This document shows, in pieces, positions 52,499 through 60,178 of a stretch of DNA of 64,000 bases. The DNA lies in NCBI RefSeq assembly GCF_006715395.1, contig NZ_VFNC01000002.1, positions 186,001 to 250,000 of the forward strand. The letters are read 5' to 3'. The stretch is from Streptomyces sp. SLBN-31. Its GTDB lineage: Bacteria > Actinomycetota > Actinomycetes > Streptomycetales > Streptomycetaceae. A model generated the notes under the pieces. It saw only the letters and a list, made by a program, of their open reading frames with translations, was not told where the DNA came from and did no database searches. The translations under genes and the position numbers were made by a program. Position 1 is the stretch's first letter, and each line of letters opens with the position of its first letter.

Positions 52499-53421
52499 GT
52501 GCCTGCCGTCCCAGCATGCATTCTCGACCCGATCCGCGACCAATTCCTCGGCCTGCTACCTGTCCGTGAAAGCCGTCATCCGTGAGGCTGCCACAACCCG
52601 CGCATCAGCGACGCAGGAGTCGTCGATCTGCTGGCACATGTGCGGGTCTTCGGCCGCGGATACAAGCGCGCGGCTGATAAGGACTCTTACGCCACCACGC
52701 TGCGGCGCCGCCGGGGTGATGGAGACGCTGAGGCTGCTTGTTATCGCCGCCTACGACCACATAATCGGCCTCGGACTCAACCTGCTGTCCGCCCACGGCT
52801 CCGTAGCCAAGGCGCTCTCTTGCGGCGAGTGCGCGGGGCAGCTCGCCCCGCTGTTCGGGGTCTCGAAGTCGGCGGCGGACCGAATCATCGACCACCTTGG
52901 ACCGATGCTCGCCCTCCAGCCACGCAAGCGGTTCGCCAAGGACACCGTGCTCATCGTGGACGGCACCCTGGCCCCCACCCGCGACCACGCCATTGCCGAG
53001 CAGTCCAAGAACTACCGGTACTCCATCAACCACCAGGTCGTCATCGACGCCGACACCGCCTGGTCGTCGTGGTCGGCCGGCCGCTCGCCGGGAACCGCAA
53101 CGACTGCAAAGCGTGGGAGGAGTCCGGTGCCGAGGCCGCAGTCGGCAAGACCACCACGATCGCCGACGGCGGCTACCCCTACGGCATGCCCACCAGGACC
53201 TTCCGGCGATAGGGATCACGGTAGATCGCCAAGCGCGGTGCGAAGGCCCCCGAGCAGGCCCGGGCGCTGGGTGGTTGAAGGCACGAACTCGTCGCTCTGG
53301 CCAGCGCCGTCATCACCCTCGGGTACCTCATCCGGCGCGTCTGGTACCTCTATGCTGGGACACTCACCCTCCAAGCCGCCGTATCCGATGACCTGCTGTT
53401 GGATGTCCTGCCCTGCTAGAA
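52499..53421 (+). mobile_element. Mosaic of broken IS5-group transposase genes
   Basis: From GTG 52499 one frame gives the start of an IS5-group transposase (CILDPIRDQFLGLLP, then, after an in-frame TGA at about 52583, GCHNPRISDAGVVDLLAHV and SYATTLRRRR). Another frame continues with IAAYDHIIGLGLNLL and LSCGECAGQ, then changes into a different transposase (VSKSAADRIIDHLGPML, LIVDGTLAPTRDH, YSINHQVVIDADT). A shift near 53055 leads to VVVGRPLAGNRNDCKAWEE. A third tail (SAVITLGYLIRRVW) ends at about 53420. No intact frame or clear terminal repeats remain. Confidence 0.75.
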
Positions 53422-53440
53422 TGATGGTCATCACGTGAGT

Positions 53441-53480
53441 CTTCTCGGCGCGGATTGCGATCCGCCGGGGAGGCTTTTTT
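53441..53480 (+). terminator. Hairpin followed by six T
   Basis: An imperfect hairpin centred on CGGAT-TGCG-ATCCG (53451-53464), with flanking C/T and G/A-rich arms, is followed by TTTTTT at 53475-53480. This Rho-independent form with a T-run is uncommon in Streptomyces and may have come with mobile DNA. Confidence 0.5.
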
Positions 53481-53589
53481 CATGCCCGGGGCTCGCCTGC
53501 TTCGGTACTGGGTCCTCGCCCTGTCGAGGGTCCTGAATGCGCCGCGCCCCACTTATCGGTTCTTGGTTCCCAACCGCATGAGGAGATCC

Positions 53590-54552
53590 ATGTCAATGAG
53601 CCAACGAACGAACACCGCACCTGCCACGGGTACTTGGCGACTTGGTGACAAGACCGTCAACCGCGTCGGATTCGGCGCCATGCGCTTGACTGGTACCGCG
53701 CCCTTTGGCAGCGGCGTGCCGCAGGACCGCGATCGGTCGATCGGCGTGCTCCGGCGGGCGATCGAGCTCGGCGTGAACCACATCGACACCGCCGCGTTCT
53801 ACTTCTCGGCGACGCGCTCCGCCAACGAGCTGATCAACCGGGCGCTGGCGCCATACCCGGAGGACCTGGTCATCACAACCAAGGTCTGGCCGGGCCGCGA
53901 TCCCTCGGGCGCGTGGTGGTGGGCCTCGCCGGCGCAGTTGCGCGGCCAGGTCGAGGAGAACCTGCGCCAACTCGGTCGCGATCACATGGACGTGGTGAAC
54001 CTCCGCGTACCACCGAGCCGGCGGACCCGCTCGATTGGCGAGCACTTCGGCGCCTTGGCCGAGCTGCGCGAGGCCGGGCTTATCCGTCACCTCGGTGTCT
54101 CCAATGTCACGTCCGAGCAACTGGCCGAGGCCCAAGCCATCGCCCCGGTCGTCTGCGTGCAGAACCCCTACGGTATCGGTGCGTCGAGCGAGGACCGGGC
54201 GCTCCTGCGGCTCTGCGGCGAACTCGGCCTCGCCTTCGTCCCGTTCTTCGCGATCGCTGGTCCCGGACGCGAGGCGGGTCCAGCTACCAGTGACCGCGAG
54301 GCGGTACAGGCCGTAGCCCGCGCACACGGCGTCTCCGTCGCACAGGTCCGGCTGGCCTGGACCTTGCAGCAGGGTCCGCATGTGCTGGCGATCCCGGGGA
54401 CCGGCGATCCGGACCACCTCGCGCAGAATGTGGCGTCCGGCGCGCTGCGACTCTCGGAAGAGGAGATGACACGCCTCACCTCGCTGCGGTCGAACGGCCC
54501 GACCTCACCTCAATCCAATCCCCCTACCGGCGGAACCTTCAAGAACTCCTGA
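53590..54552 (+). CDS. Aldo/keto reductase family protein, 320 aa
   Basis: A TIM-barrel aldo/keto reductase: GFGAMRLTGTAPFG, INHIDTAAFYFSA-type opening (VNHIDTAAFYFSATRSA) with Asp and Tyr, VITTKVWPGRDPS with the Lys, GLIRHLGVSNVTSEQLAEA, and IPGTGDPDHLAQN for NADP. The usual catalytic His (…LLH..D) is replaced: the strand reads MDVVNLRVPPS, as in a subgroup of actinobacterial members. ATG 53590 lies after GAGGAGATCC. The product may reduce small aldehydes or ketones; it lies alone between transposase remnants and so may be a transferred gene. Confidence 0.88.
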   Translation: MSMSQRTNTAPATGTWRLGDKTVNRVGFGAMRLTGTAPFGSGVPQDRDRSIGVLRRAIELGVNHIDTAAFYFSATRSANELINRALAPYPEDLVITTKVWPGRDPSGAWWWASPAQLRGQVEENLRQLGRDHMDVVNLRVPPSRRTRSIGEHFGALAELREAGLIRHLGVSNVTSEQLAEAQAIAPVVCVQNPYGIGASSEDRALLRLCGELGLAFVPFFAIAGPGREAGPATSDREAVQAVARAHGVSVAQVRLAWTLQQGPHVLAIPGTGDPDHLAQNVASGALRLSEEEMTRLTSLRSNGPTSPQSNPPTGGTFKNS

Positions 54553-54589
54553 CCAAAATGGGTGTCGGGGAACAGTAAGCCCGGTGGCC

Positions 54590-54934
54590 ATGAGTCAGAG
54601 CGGTTCGCAAGCGGCGGCGTTCTTCCGAGACGTCCGCGAAAGCAGAGTGGTCTGGCTCGTTCGGGATGACGATGGAAGCCCGACTCACCTCTCCGCGGAC
54701 GGCACGCGAAGTCTTCCCTTCTGGTCGACCTCGCTCCGCGCCCAGAGGGCAGCGAAGCTCTGGGGGCGTGGGCTCCGCGCTGAGTCCATGCCCTTGGACA
54801 CCTGGTGCGATCGCGTAGTGCCCGATGCCGCCCGGGATGGACTCGTGATCGGTATCAACTGGACCGGGCCGCGCCTGGTCGGCTGGAGCTTCACTCCCAA
54901 GGAAGTTCTTAACCGGCTAACAGCGGTTACCTAA
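54590..54934 (+). CDS. DUF2750 domain protein, 114 aa
   Basis: RVVWLVRDDDGSPTHLSADG, LPFWSTSLRAQRAAKLWG, PLDTWCDRVVPDAARDGL and INWTGPRLVGWSFTPKEVLN cover the whole of DUF2750, a small domain of unknown role found in many bacteria and sometimes beside immunity-type genes. ATG 54590 (MSQSGSQAAAFF) is chosen; GTG 54584 is possible. It lies 37 bases after the aldo/keto reductase on the same strand. Confidence 0.8.
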   Translation: MSQSGSQAAAFFRDVRESRVVWLVRDDDGSPTHLSADGTRSLPFWSTSLRAQRAAKLWGRGLRAESMPLDTWCDRVVPDAARDGLVIGINWTGPRLVGWSFTPKEVLNRLTAVT

Positions 54935-54944
54935 TCCACGGCAT

Positions 54945-55545
54945 CGGTCGCCAGGGCACGCAGTCGCCGTCGGCAGATGAGCGCTCATCCGAGGGTGAGG
55001 AAGGCTTCGCGGGTCTCCCAGCGGATCCGCAGGCGGCGGAACCAGTGCAGGTGAGCGAACGCGCGCTCTACAACGCAGCGTTACTTGCCCAGGCCAGAGC
55101 CATGCTCGGCGCCGCAGCGGGCGATCAGCGGCTCCACGCCGAGGTCCCAGACGAGACGGCTGCACCTGTCATGGCCATGGCCGCGATCAGCCAGCACCAC
55201 GTCGGGGCGGCAACGAGGCCGGCCTCGCTTGCCCCCAGCACCGTTTGCACGGCTTGCAGGAGTGGGAGAGCTGGGTGACGTCGTTACGGTTGCCGCCGGT
55301 CAAGGTGGCGGCGAAGGGAATGCCCGCCAGCATCGGTGACCACCCCGGTCGACGAGGCTTCGTCCCGTCCTGCGGCCTCTTTCAACGCGCGGATGTGGGA
55401 GCCGTCGACCGCCGCCCGAGAGAAGTCCAGGGGGTTCACGCTACGAAGGGACGAGGGCCTCGTGCAGCGGGGGCCACACACCGGCCTCGGTCCACTCGGC
55501 CAGCCGCCGCCAGGAGGTCATCCCGAGCCGAAGCCGAGTTCCTCC
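54945..55545 (-). mobile_element. Broken IS5-group transposase gene
   Basis: On the minus strand, read from right to left, fragments of one transposase occur in order but in different frames: a WTEAGVWP-type opening near 55500, LDFSRAAVDGSHIRALKEAA near 55400 (the first DDE Asp), RNDVTQLS near 55270, RPDVVLADHGHDR near 55190, and the C-terminal RAFAHLHWFRRLRIRWE and EAFLTLG near 55020-55060. Several frameshifts separate them. It is the same type as the first piece at 52.5 kb. Terminal repeats were not found. Confidence 0.75.
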
Positions 55546-55695
55546 TGAACAGTGAGGTCCCAAAGACTGCCCTGAGCGCTCTACGCCGACTCGGCCTCAC
55601 CGGCAGGGGGCGTTTACATCCTCGGCCTCGCCATCAACGACCCAAATGATTTGGGAAGTTGCGACAGGCGTCAGCACTCACCACCCCCCATCGGC

Positions 55696-56334
55696 CTAAC
55701 CGCCAGCCGCCACGTTGGCGGTCAACCAGCTGAGCAGTGGCTCGAGTTGCTCATGTGTTGCCAGCACCCGGTCGACCGCCTCCGGTGTCTGAAGCCATCC
55801 GTCACAGCCGAGGTGCCGCACGGCGAGAAGCGATCGGTGGCGCAGCAAGTCTGCTCGAGGATGGTCGGGCGAGTAGTCCCGGGGCACACGCTTGAGAAGG
55901 TCCCCGCTGATCTCAAACCCCTTGCTCCGCAGGTCGGACAAGAGGTCTCCCAGTTCGGAGCCGCTTGGCTCCGCAGCGACCGCCGCCCTGAACCTGCCGA
56001 TCTGAACGGAGTCGGCGTACCACCATGCACCTTGCACGTGCAGGCCATCCAGGTTGAAGCGCAGGCTGATCTCCACGTTCCGGGCGACACGTACGACAGC
56101 AGACTGGTTCTGCCACCACCACGACGTCTTCCCGTACCGCCACACGGAATGATCCTCGAACGCGGGATCTGCCCAGGCCAAGTCATGGAGAAGCGAGACC
56201 ATCGGTTGCCGCACAAGGCGTTCGCGGTCCTTGCGCACCTCGCGCATCACGTCTTGCGACGGCTCACCGTCAAGACGCAACAACACGTCGAAGGCGGCCT
56301 CGTCCCAACCGGCGAACTGCCTTGTCGCATCCAT
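55696..56334 (-). CDS. DUF2461 (TIGR02453) family protein, 212 aa
   Basis: Conserved features run as expected: RQFAGWDEAAFDVLLRLDGE, ERLVRQPMVSLLHDLAWAD, VWRYGKTSWWWQNQSAVVR and LHVQGAWWYADSVQIGRFR, with DYSPDHPRADLLRHRSLLA near the end. This family is widespread and of unknown function. ATG 56334 follows a purine-rich stretch. The gene is next to mobile-element remnants but has normal codon use. Confidence 0.8.
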   Translation of the reverse strand: MDATRQFAGWDEAAFDVLLRLDGEPSQDVMREVRKDRERLVRQPMVSLLHDLAWADPAFEDHSVWRYGKTSWWWQNQSAVVRVARNVEISLRFNLDGLHVQGAWWYADSVQIGRFRAAVAAEPSGSELGDLLSDLRSKGFEISGDLLKRVPRDYSPDHPRADLLRHRSLLAVRHLGCDGWLQTPEAVDRVLATHEQLEPLLSWLTANVAAGG

Positions 56335-56695
56335 CGCTTGCGGTCCTCAGGTCTCGGGGTGCCCCCACGGCAGGCGGTTCACGCAAGAGGCGATGCTACG
56401 GCAGCTGGAAGCCGGAGTCGGAGTCCTTCGAGTGGCGAGTCAGGCCGCAGTGGCCGTCATGAAATGGACGGCGTTTTCCAACTGGCTCAACTTGCTCGAC
56501 CGGCTCGACCGGCACAGCTACTGCCGGCCTCACAACCTGGTTGCATCCTCCGCCCGAAGACCCACCACCGCGCCTGGACGCCCATGCTCAGTGAGGCGAG
56601 AGCATCCATGAACTGCATCCGCCGTTATCCGACATCACCGTTGCCGAGTCTGCGAATGTCAGCATTTGGTGCTTGCGATTCCGGATTTCAGTAGG
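56335..56695. other. No recognisable gene (361 bases)
   Basis: Base composition drops slightly and codon patterns are poor on both strands. I see no transposase motif, RNA gene or clear hairpin; it could be decayed sequence upstream of the DUF2461 gene. Confidence 0.4.
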
Positions 56696-57031
56696 TCAGT
56701 TCAAGACCACCGAAAGCGCTGCGAACCAGGCAATCGTAACGACAAGAGAACCAAGCGCCCAGACCCACTCACGTCGTCGGTAGCCCCTGATCGCGCCCGC
56801 CGCCGCCGCTGCCATCAACAAAGGACCGACAAGACCGACGGGAACGCTCCCGTCCACGAAGAGCAGAGCCGCGGAGCCCAGCCCGGTCATCGCCGCGAGC
56901 AGCAATGAGAGCCCCAGGACATTGAGTCTGATCCGGTGCCATACATCGGCACGAGGTTCCTGACCGTAGGCTCCGGACCTTGGAGAGCGGTTCAGTTCCC
57001 CCTGAAGACCGTCGTCATTCCTGTTCTGCAT
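56696..57031 (-). CDS. Small membrane protein divergent from the type VII-like genes, 111 aa
   Basis: ATG 57031 (MQNRNDDGLQGELNRSPR) starts a polar ~35-residue N-terminus followed by three hydrophobic segments: LNVLGLSLLLAAMTGLGSAAL, VGLVGPLLMAAAAAGAI and VWALGSLVVTIAWFAALSVV. No family is recognised. Its start abuts the 19-base palindrome shared with the divergent EspC-like gene, so both are probably controlled together. Confidence 0.65.
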   Translation of the reverse strand: MQNRNDDGLQGELNRSPRSGAYGQEPRADVWHRIRLNVLGLSLLLAAMTGLGSAALLFVDGSVPVGLVGPLLMAAAAAGAIRGYRRREWVWALGSLVVTIAWFAALSVVLN

Positions 57032-57050
57032 GTGGGGTAACGTACCCCAC
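57032..57050. promoter_or_regulatory. Perfect palindromic operator in a divergent promoter
   Basis: GTGGGGTA-ACG-TACCCCAC: perfect 8-bp arms around three bases, lying between the divergent starts at 57031 and 57077. The centre contains TAACGT (57038-57043), a -10-like hexamer, so a bound protein would block transcription. Such an exact dyad at this place is very likely a regulator site, though no regulator gene is nearby. Confidence 0.7.
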
Positions 57051-57076
57051 GGCCTGAAGCGGACACGGGGGTGTGT

Positions 57077-57391
57077 ATGGGATTCGATGTTCAACCGGAC
57101 GATCTCGACAGCTTTGCCGACCAGGCAGGACGAGCCGCCGACGACTCGCAGCATGCCGGCCGCTACGCCCGACAGTACGGAAATGTCGCAGTCTCCAACG
57201 AAGGCCTCTTCGGCCTGGTCGCCGGAGCACACAACGGCGTCCTGGAACGGGTCACCACAGCGCTCACCAAGGCAGAGTCAGTACTGCGCGCAGCGGAGAA
57301 GGAACTTTCCAAGAGCGCCGCGTACTACCGCGAGACCGACCACGGCGCCGCGGCCCAACTCGACGCCACCTACCCCAGCAGCAAGCGCTGA
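57077..57391 (+). CDS. EspC/WXG-like type VII secretion target, 104 aa
   Basis: An all-helical ~100-residue protein of the small ESX-associated kind: DDLDSFADQAGRAADDSQHA, then VLERVTTALTKAESVLRAAE and, near the end, AAYYRETDHGAAAQL. The last contains YRETD, matching the YxxxD/E export signal of type VII substrates. ATG 57077 follows GGGGG; GTG 57071 is possible. It is followed by a WXG-motif protein, as in actinobacterial secreted-effector loci. Confidence 0.75.
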   Translation: MGFDVQPDDLDSFADQAGRAADDSQHAGRYARQYGNVAVSNEGLFGLVAGAHNGVLERVTTALTKAESVLRAAEKELSKSAAYYRETDHGAAAQLDATYPSSKR

Positions 57392-57420
57392 TCTCTGACC
57401 CTGTACATGGAGGACGTCAA

Positions 57421-58167
57421 GTGTCCGGGTTCACCGACACAGCGGAGCCGTCAAGCCGCCTGACACCGCCGAAGAAGCCTGAAGAGTTCTCGCAGGGTGC
57501 GCTGCTCGACCTTTTCAACGACGCCAGCGACCTGATCAGCCCCACATACTGGATCACCGAGGCGTATAACGCCGTCTTCGGGTTCAACCCTCTCGACGAA
57601 GTGACCCAATGGTTCGCGGGCGACTGGGAATCCTTCGTCAAATGTGCCGAAGTTTGGCAGAACATCGGCAAGGCCTGTGGCGATATCGCGAACAACCTGA
57701 CCTCCGGCAACAAAGCACTGGATGCGACGTGGAACGGCCATGCCGCCGACTCCGCCTACGTGTACTTCGACGAACTGGCCAAGAAGCTCATTCAGAGCGG
57801 TGAGACCCTCGACTCCCTCGCCGACGCCTACAAGTACCTGGCGCATGCCGCGTACTCGGCCGCCGAAGCAATCAAGGGCTACCTCGGAGGGATCATCGAC
57901 GGCCTGATCATCGTCGGGATCGAATTGGCTGCCGGGACCCTGCTGTCGTGGACCGGTGCGGGCGCCTTGGTCGGCTACGGCCTGGCCGCCCTCGAGGTGA
58001 CCCGGATCCTCAAGATGTGGGCCGACGCCACCGAGACGTTCGGCAACGCCCAAGCCATCGTCAACGGCGGGGTGGGCACGATCGAAGGGCTCGCTGCGGC
58101 CGTCTACAGCCACCTGCAGGACTTCCCCGAGGTCGGCGGCACTTACGACAATCCAGCCGTCGCTTAG
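57421..58167 (+). CDS. WXG-motif helical protein with hydrophobic segment, 248 aa
   Basis: GTG 57421 (VSGFTDTAEPSS) has a GGAGG site. Residues ~75-150 form a WXG100-like hairpin with a Trp-Asn-Gly turn (LDATWNGHAADSAYVYFDEL), preceded by WQNIGKACGDIANNL. A long hydrophobic stretch follows (IIDGLIIVGIELAAGTLLSW, TGAGALVGYGLAALEVTRIL) that resembles the pore/translocation region of polymorphic-toxin front ends. No toxin domain follows; the protein ends soon after. Co-transcribed with the EspC-like gene (29-base gap). Confidence 0.75.
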   Translation: MSGFTDTAEPSSRLTPPKKPEEFSQGALLDLFNDASDLISPTYWITEAYNAVFGFNPLDEVTQWFAGDWESFVKCAEVWQNIGKACGDIANNLTSGNKALDATWNGHAADSAYVYFDELAKKLIQSGETLDSLADAYKYLAHAAYSAAEAIKGYLGGIIDGLIIVGIELAAGTLLSWTGAGALVGYGLAALEVTRILKMWADATETFGNAQAIVNGGVGTIEGLAAAVYSHLQDFPEVGGTYDNPAVA

Positions 58168-58195
58168 GTTGCGGGCGGAAGGGAGCACGAGGCGC

Positions 58196-58588
58196 ATGGC
58201 TGACAAGGAGCCCCAGATCGGCGACGCCGACCTGATGAACATCGCGCACGACGAGGTCAGAGCCCGGGCCCTGCGCAAGTCGCTGCAGCGGCTTGCGGAC
58301 AGCCAATCGGGCAACGGTGCCCTCCAGGAAATGGCTCGGGAGGTTCTCTCCGGTCGCGTCGGCCTGCGTGAGGCACTGCGAGTAGGACCGTACTCCGAGG
58401 CGCTCGGCGAGCGCATCGCCCAGGCACGACGGGAGTACGAGCAACAGACTCCCGAGGAACGGGAAGCGCAGCGGCTTGAGGCCCTGCGTTACCTTGATGC
58501 GCAGCGCGATGAGATCGAGCGGGAGCGCCAGGAGCAGCAGTCGGACAGTTCCAAATCCCGGCACAGCGGCAAGGACTGGCGCATCTGA
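58196..58588 (+). CDS. Charged coiled-coil protein, 130 aa
   Basis: ATG 58196 (MADKEPQIGDADLMNIAHDE) follows GGAAGGGAG. The chain is highly helical and charged, ending in a coiled coil rich in Glu/Arg/Gln (REYEQQTPEEREAQRLEALR, then QRDEIERERQEQQS). No known domain. It is the third gene of the type VII-like cluster and may be a chaperone or cytoplasmic partner for the WXG protein. Confidence 0.65.
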   Translation: MADKEPQIGDADLMNIAHDEVRARALRKSLQRLADSQSGNGALQEMAREVLSGRVGLREALRVGPYSEALGERIAQARREYEQQTPEEREAQRLEALRYLDAQRDEIERERQEQQSDSSKSRHSGKDWRI

Positions 58589-58987
58589 CAACCGCCTCCC
58601 CAAGGAAGTGGTGGGCCGACCCTGACGGCCGGCCCTGACGGCCGAGCCACGCAGCGCAAGTTACGAGACCGCTCGACGATCGGCGAGTAACCGTTCCCCG
58701 GGTCGTCGTTGACGACGATAGGCCGTCGTTGACGGCAATGGCGAGGTGCCTCCGGGATGCTCGGCGAGCTTCGCGAGGCGGGCGGTGCCTTGCGCCGAGG
58801 GAGACGCGGCGATCCCGGACACCCGCGTCGGGCGCCCAACAGGAGCCCGGGTCACGCCGGTCGAGCGCAGCGCCGAACCGGGTGCAAACGTGAGCGCACC
58901 GCAGACGGGCCAGAGCGAACAGCGCGCGGCTGCTACAGCGGCAAGAAGGCATCCTGGACATAGAGATCACGGTCTGCGCCCGGCGCC

Positions 58988-59020
58988 TTAAGCGTGGTTT
59001 AAACGCGAATTAAGCGTTCT
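58988..59020 (+). promoter_or_regulatory. Three direct repeats with an 11-bp period (OmpR-type site)
   Basis: TTAAGCGT at 58988, TTAAACGC at 58999 and TTAAGCGT at 59010 recur exactly every 11 bases, one helical turn, on one strand. Response regulators of the OmpR/PhoP class bind such 11-base direct repeats side by side. TTAA is rare in this genome's composition, so the pattern is unlikely to be chance. It lies about 220-250 bases before the GH16 start. Confidence 0.6.
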
Positions 59021-59143
59021 TCACTCTCCCCCACGCTTCCAAGTAGTCGCAGGTCAGAGCGATTTGAGGTTCGGCGTTCCGGTTGGCAGGGCCATTGATC
59101 GTGCGTATCGTCATGGCCCACCGGCGGCACCCGGCGCACAAGA

Positions 59144-59155
59144 GAGAGCGCTCTC
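59144..59155. promoter_or_regulatory. CebR-like palindrome upstream of the GH16 gene
   Basis: GAGAGCGCTCTC is a perfect 12-base palindrome 82 bases upstream of the glucanase ATG. It keeps the GAGCGCTC core of the CebR operator (TGGGAGCGCTCCCA), the LacI-family site that controls cellulase and beta-glucan utilisation genes in Streptomyces. The outer bases differ, so another LacI-type protein may bind. Confidence 0.6.
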
Positions 59156-59236
59156 AAACGCAGTCTGCCTGCGCGCTCCACACGCGCCGTCCGCCGCCCG
59201 ACGCGAACTTCCCCACGAACGAGGTGTGTTACCCGC

Positions 59237-60178
59237 ATGGCAGCTCATCGCGCACGCCGATGGTCGTTCGGAGGGCTGGTGCTGCTGACCACCGCCGCCC
59301 TCGCCTGCGCCATCCTCTTCAACACATCCGGTCCGGCCACGAACCGCGCGAACGCCGCCGCGGCGCAGACATGGTCCGAGGACTTCAACGGCGCCGCGGG
59401 CAGCGCGCCGGACTCCTCGAAATGGACCCTGGAGACGGGTGGCGGAGGCAACGGCAACCACGAGTTGCAGTACTACACGAACAGCACCGGCAATGCCGCG
59501 CTCGACGGCAACGGCAACCTGGTCATCACCGCCCGCAAGAACACCGACCCGGGCCTGCAGTGCTGGTACGGCACCTGCCAGTACACGTCGGCACGGCTGA
59601 ACACGGCCAAGACCTTCACCCAGAAGTACGGCCACTTCGAGTCCCGCATCAAGGTGCCGCGGGGCCAGGGTGTCTGGCCGGCGTTCTGGATGCTGGGCGA
59701 CGACCTCGGCAGCGCCGGCTGGCCGAACAGCGGCGAGATCGACATCATGGAGAACGTCGGCAACGAGCCCGGCACCGTCCACGGCACGATCCACGGCCCC
59801 GGCTACTCCGGCTCGGGCGGCATCGGTGCCGCGTACACCCTGCTGAACGGCAAGTCATTCGCCGACGACTTCCACGTCTTCGCCGTCGACTGGAGCCCCA
59901 CCGCGATCAAGTGGTCCGTGGACGGCCATGCGTACGAGACCCGCACCCCCGCCGATGTGGGCGGGTACAAGTGGGTCTACGACCACCCGTTCTTCATCAT
60001 CCTGAACTTCGCGGTCGGCGGTGACTGGCCCGGCAGCCCCGACGCCAACACCTCTTTCCCGCAGACGATGACCGTCGACTACGTCCATGTCACCACCTCC
60101 GACTCCGGAGCGACCAGCGGGACCACCCGCACTCTAAAACTGCCGATCATCGTTGACACCTGGGTCTCCGATCACTAG
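59237..60178 (+). CDS. Secreted GH16 beta-glucanase, end replaced by IS sequence, 313 aa
   Basis: A basic N-terminus and hydrophobic segment (FGGLVLLTTAALACAILF) form a signal peptide with likely cleavage after an Ala run near residue 42. The GH16 domain follows (TWSEDFNGAAGSAPDSSKW, YGHFESRIKVPRGQGVWPAF), with the catalytic motif EIDIME: nucleophile Glu167, acid/base Glu172. It hydrolyses beta-1,3 or beta-1,3-1,4 glucans outside the cell. The catalytic domain is whole, but from about residue 299 the frame runs into the IS481 element, so the final ~15 residues are encoded by the insertion and any C-terminal binding domain is lost. Confidence 0.92.
   Translation: MAAHRARRWSFGGLVLLTTAALACAILFNTSGPATNRANAAAAQTWSEDFNGAAGSAPDSSKWTLETGGGGNGNHELQYYTNSTGNAALDGNGNLVITARKNTDPGLQCWYGTCQYTSARLNTAKTFTQKYGHFESRIKVPRGQGVWPAFWMLGDDLGSAGWPNSGEIDIMENVGNEPGTVHGTIHGPGYSGSGGIGAAYTLLNGKSFADDFHVFAVDWSPTAIKWSVDGHAYETRTPADVGGYKWVYDHPFFIILNFAVGGDWPGSPDANTSFPQTMTVDYVHVTTSDSGATSGTTRTLKLPIIVDTWVSDH

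Larger units (their letters stand above)
58589..59236. other. Long upstream region of the glucanase gene (648 bases)
   Basis: No gene is seen. Its first part holds short repeats (two CCCTGACGGCC copies near 58608-58632, and two CGTCGTTGACG copies near 58690-58730). Its second part carries the 11-base direct repeats and the CebR-like palindrome listed separately, which makes it mostly regulatory. Confidence 0.5.

Noticed and set aside
55651..56694. Long plus-strand open frame of 347 codons opposite the DUF2461 gene.
   Set aside because: The minus strand encodes a clear DUF2461 protein over the same bases; the plus frame is its shadow plus unassigned sequence.
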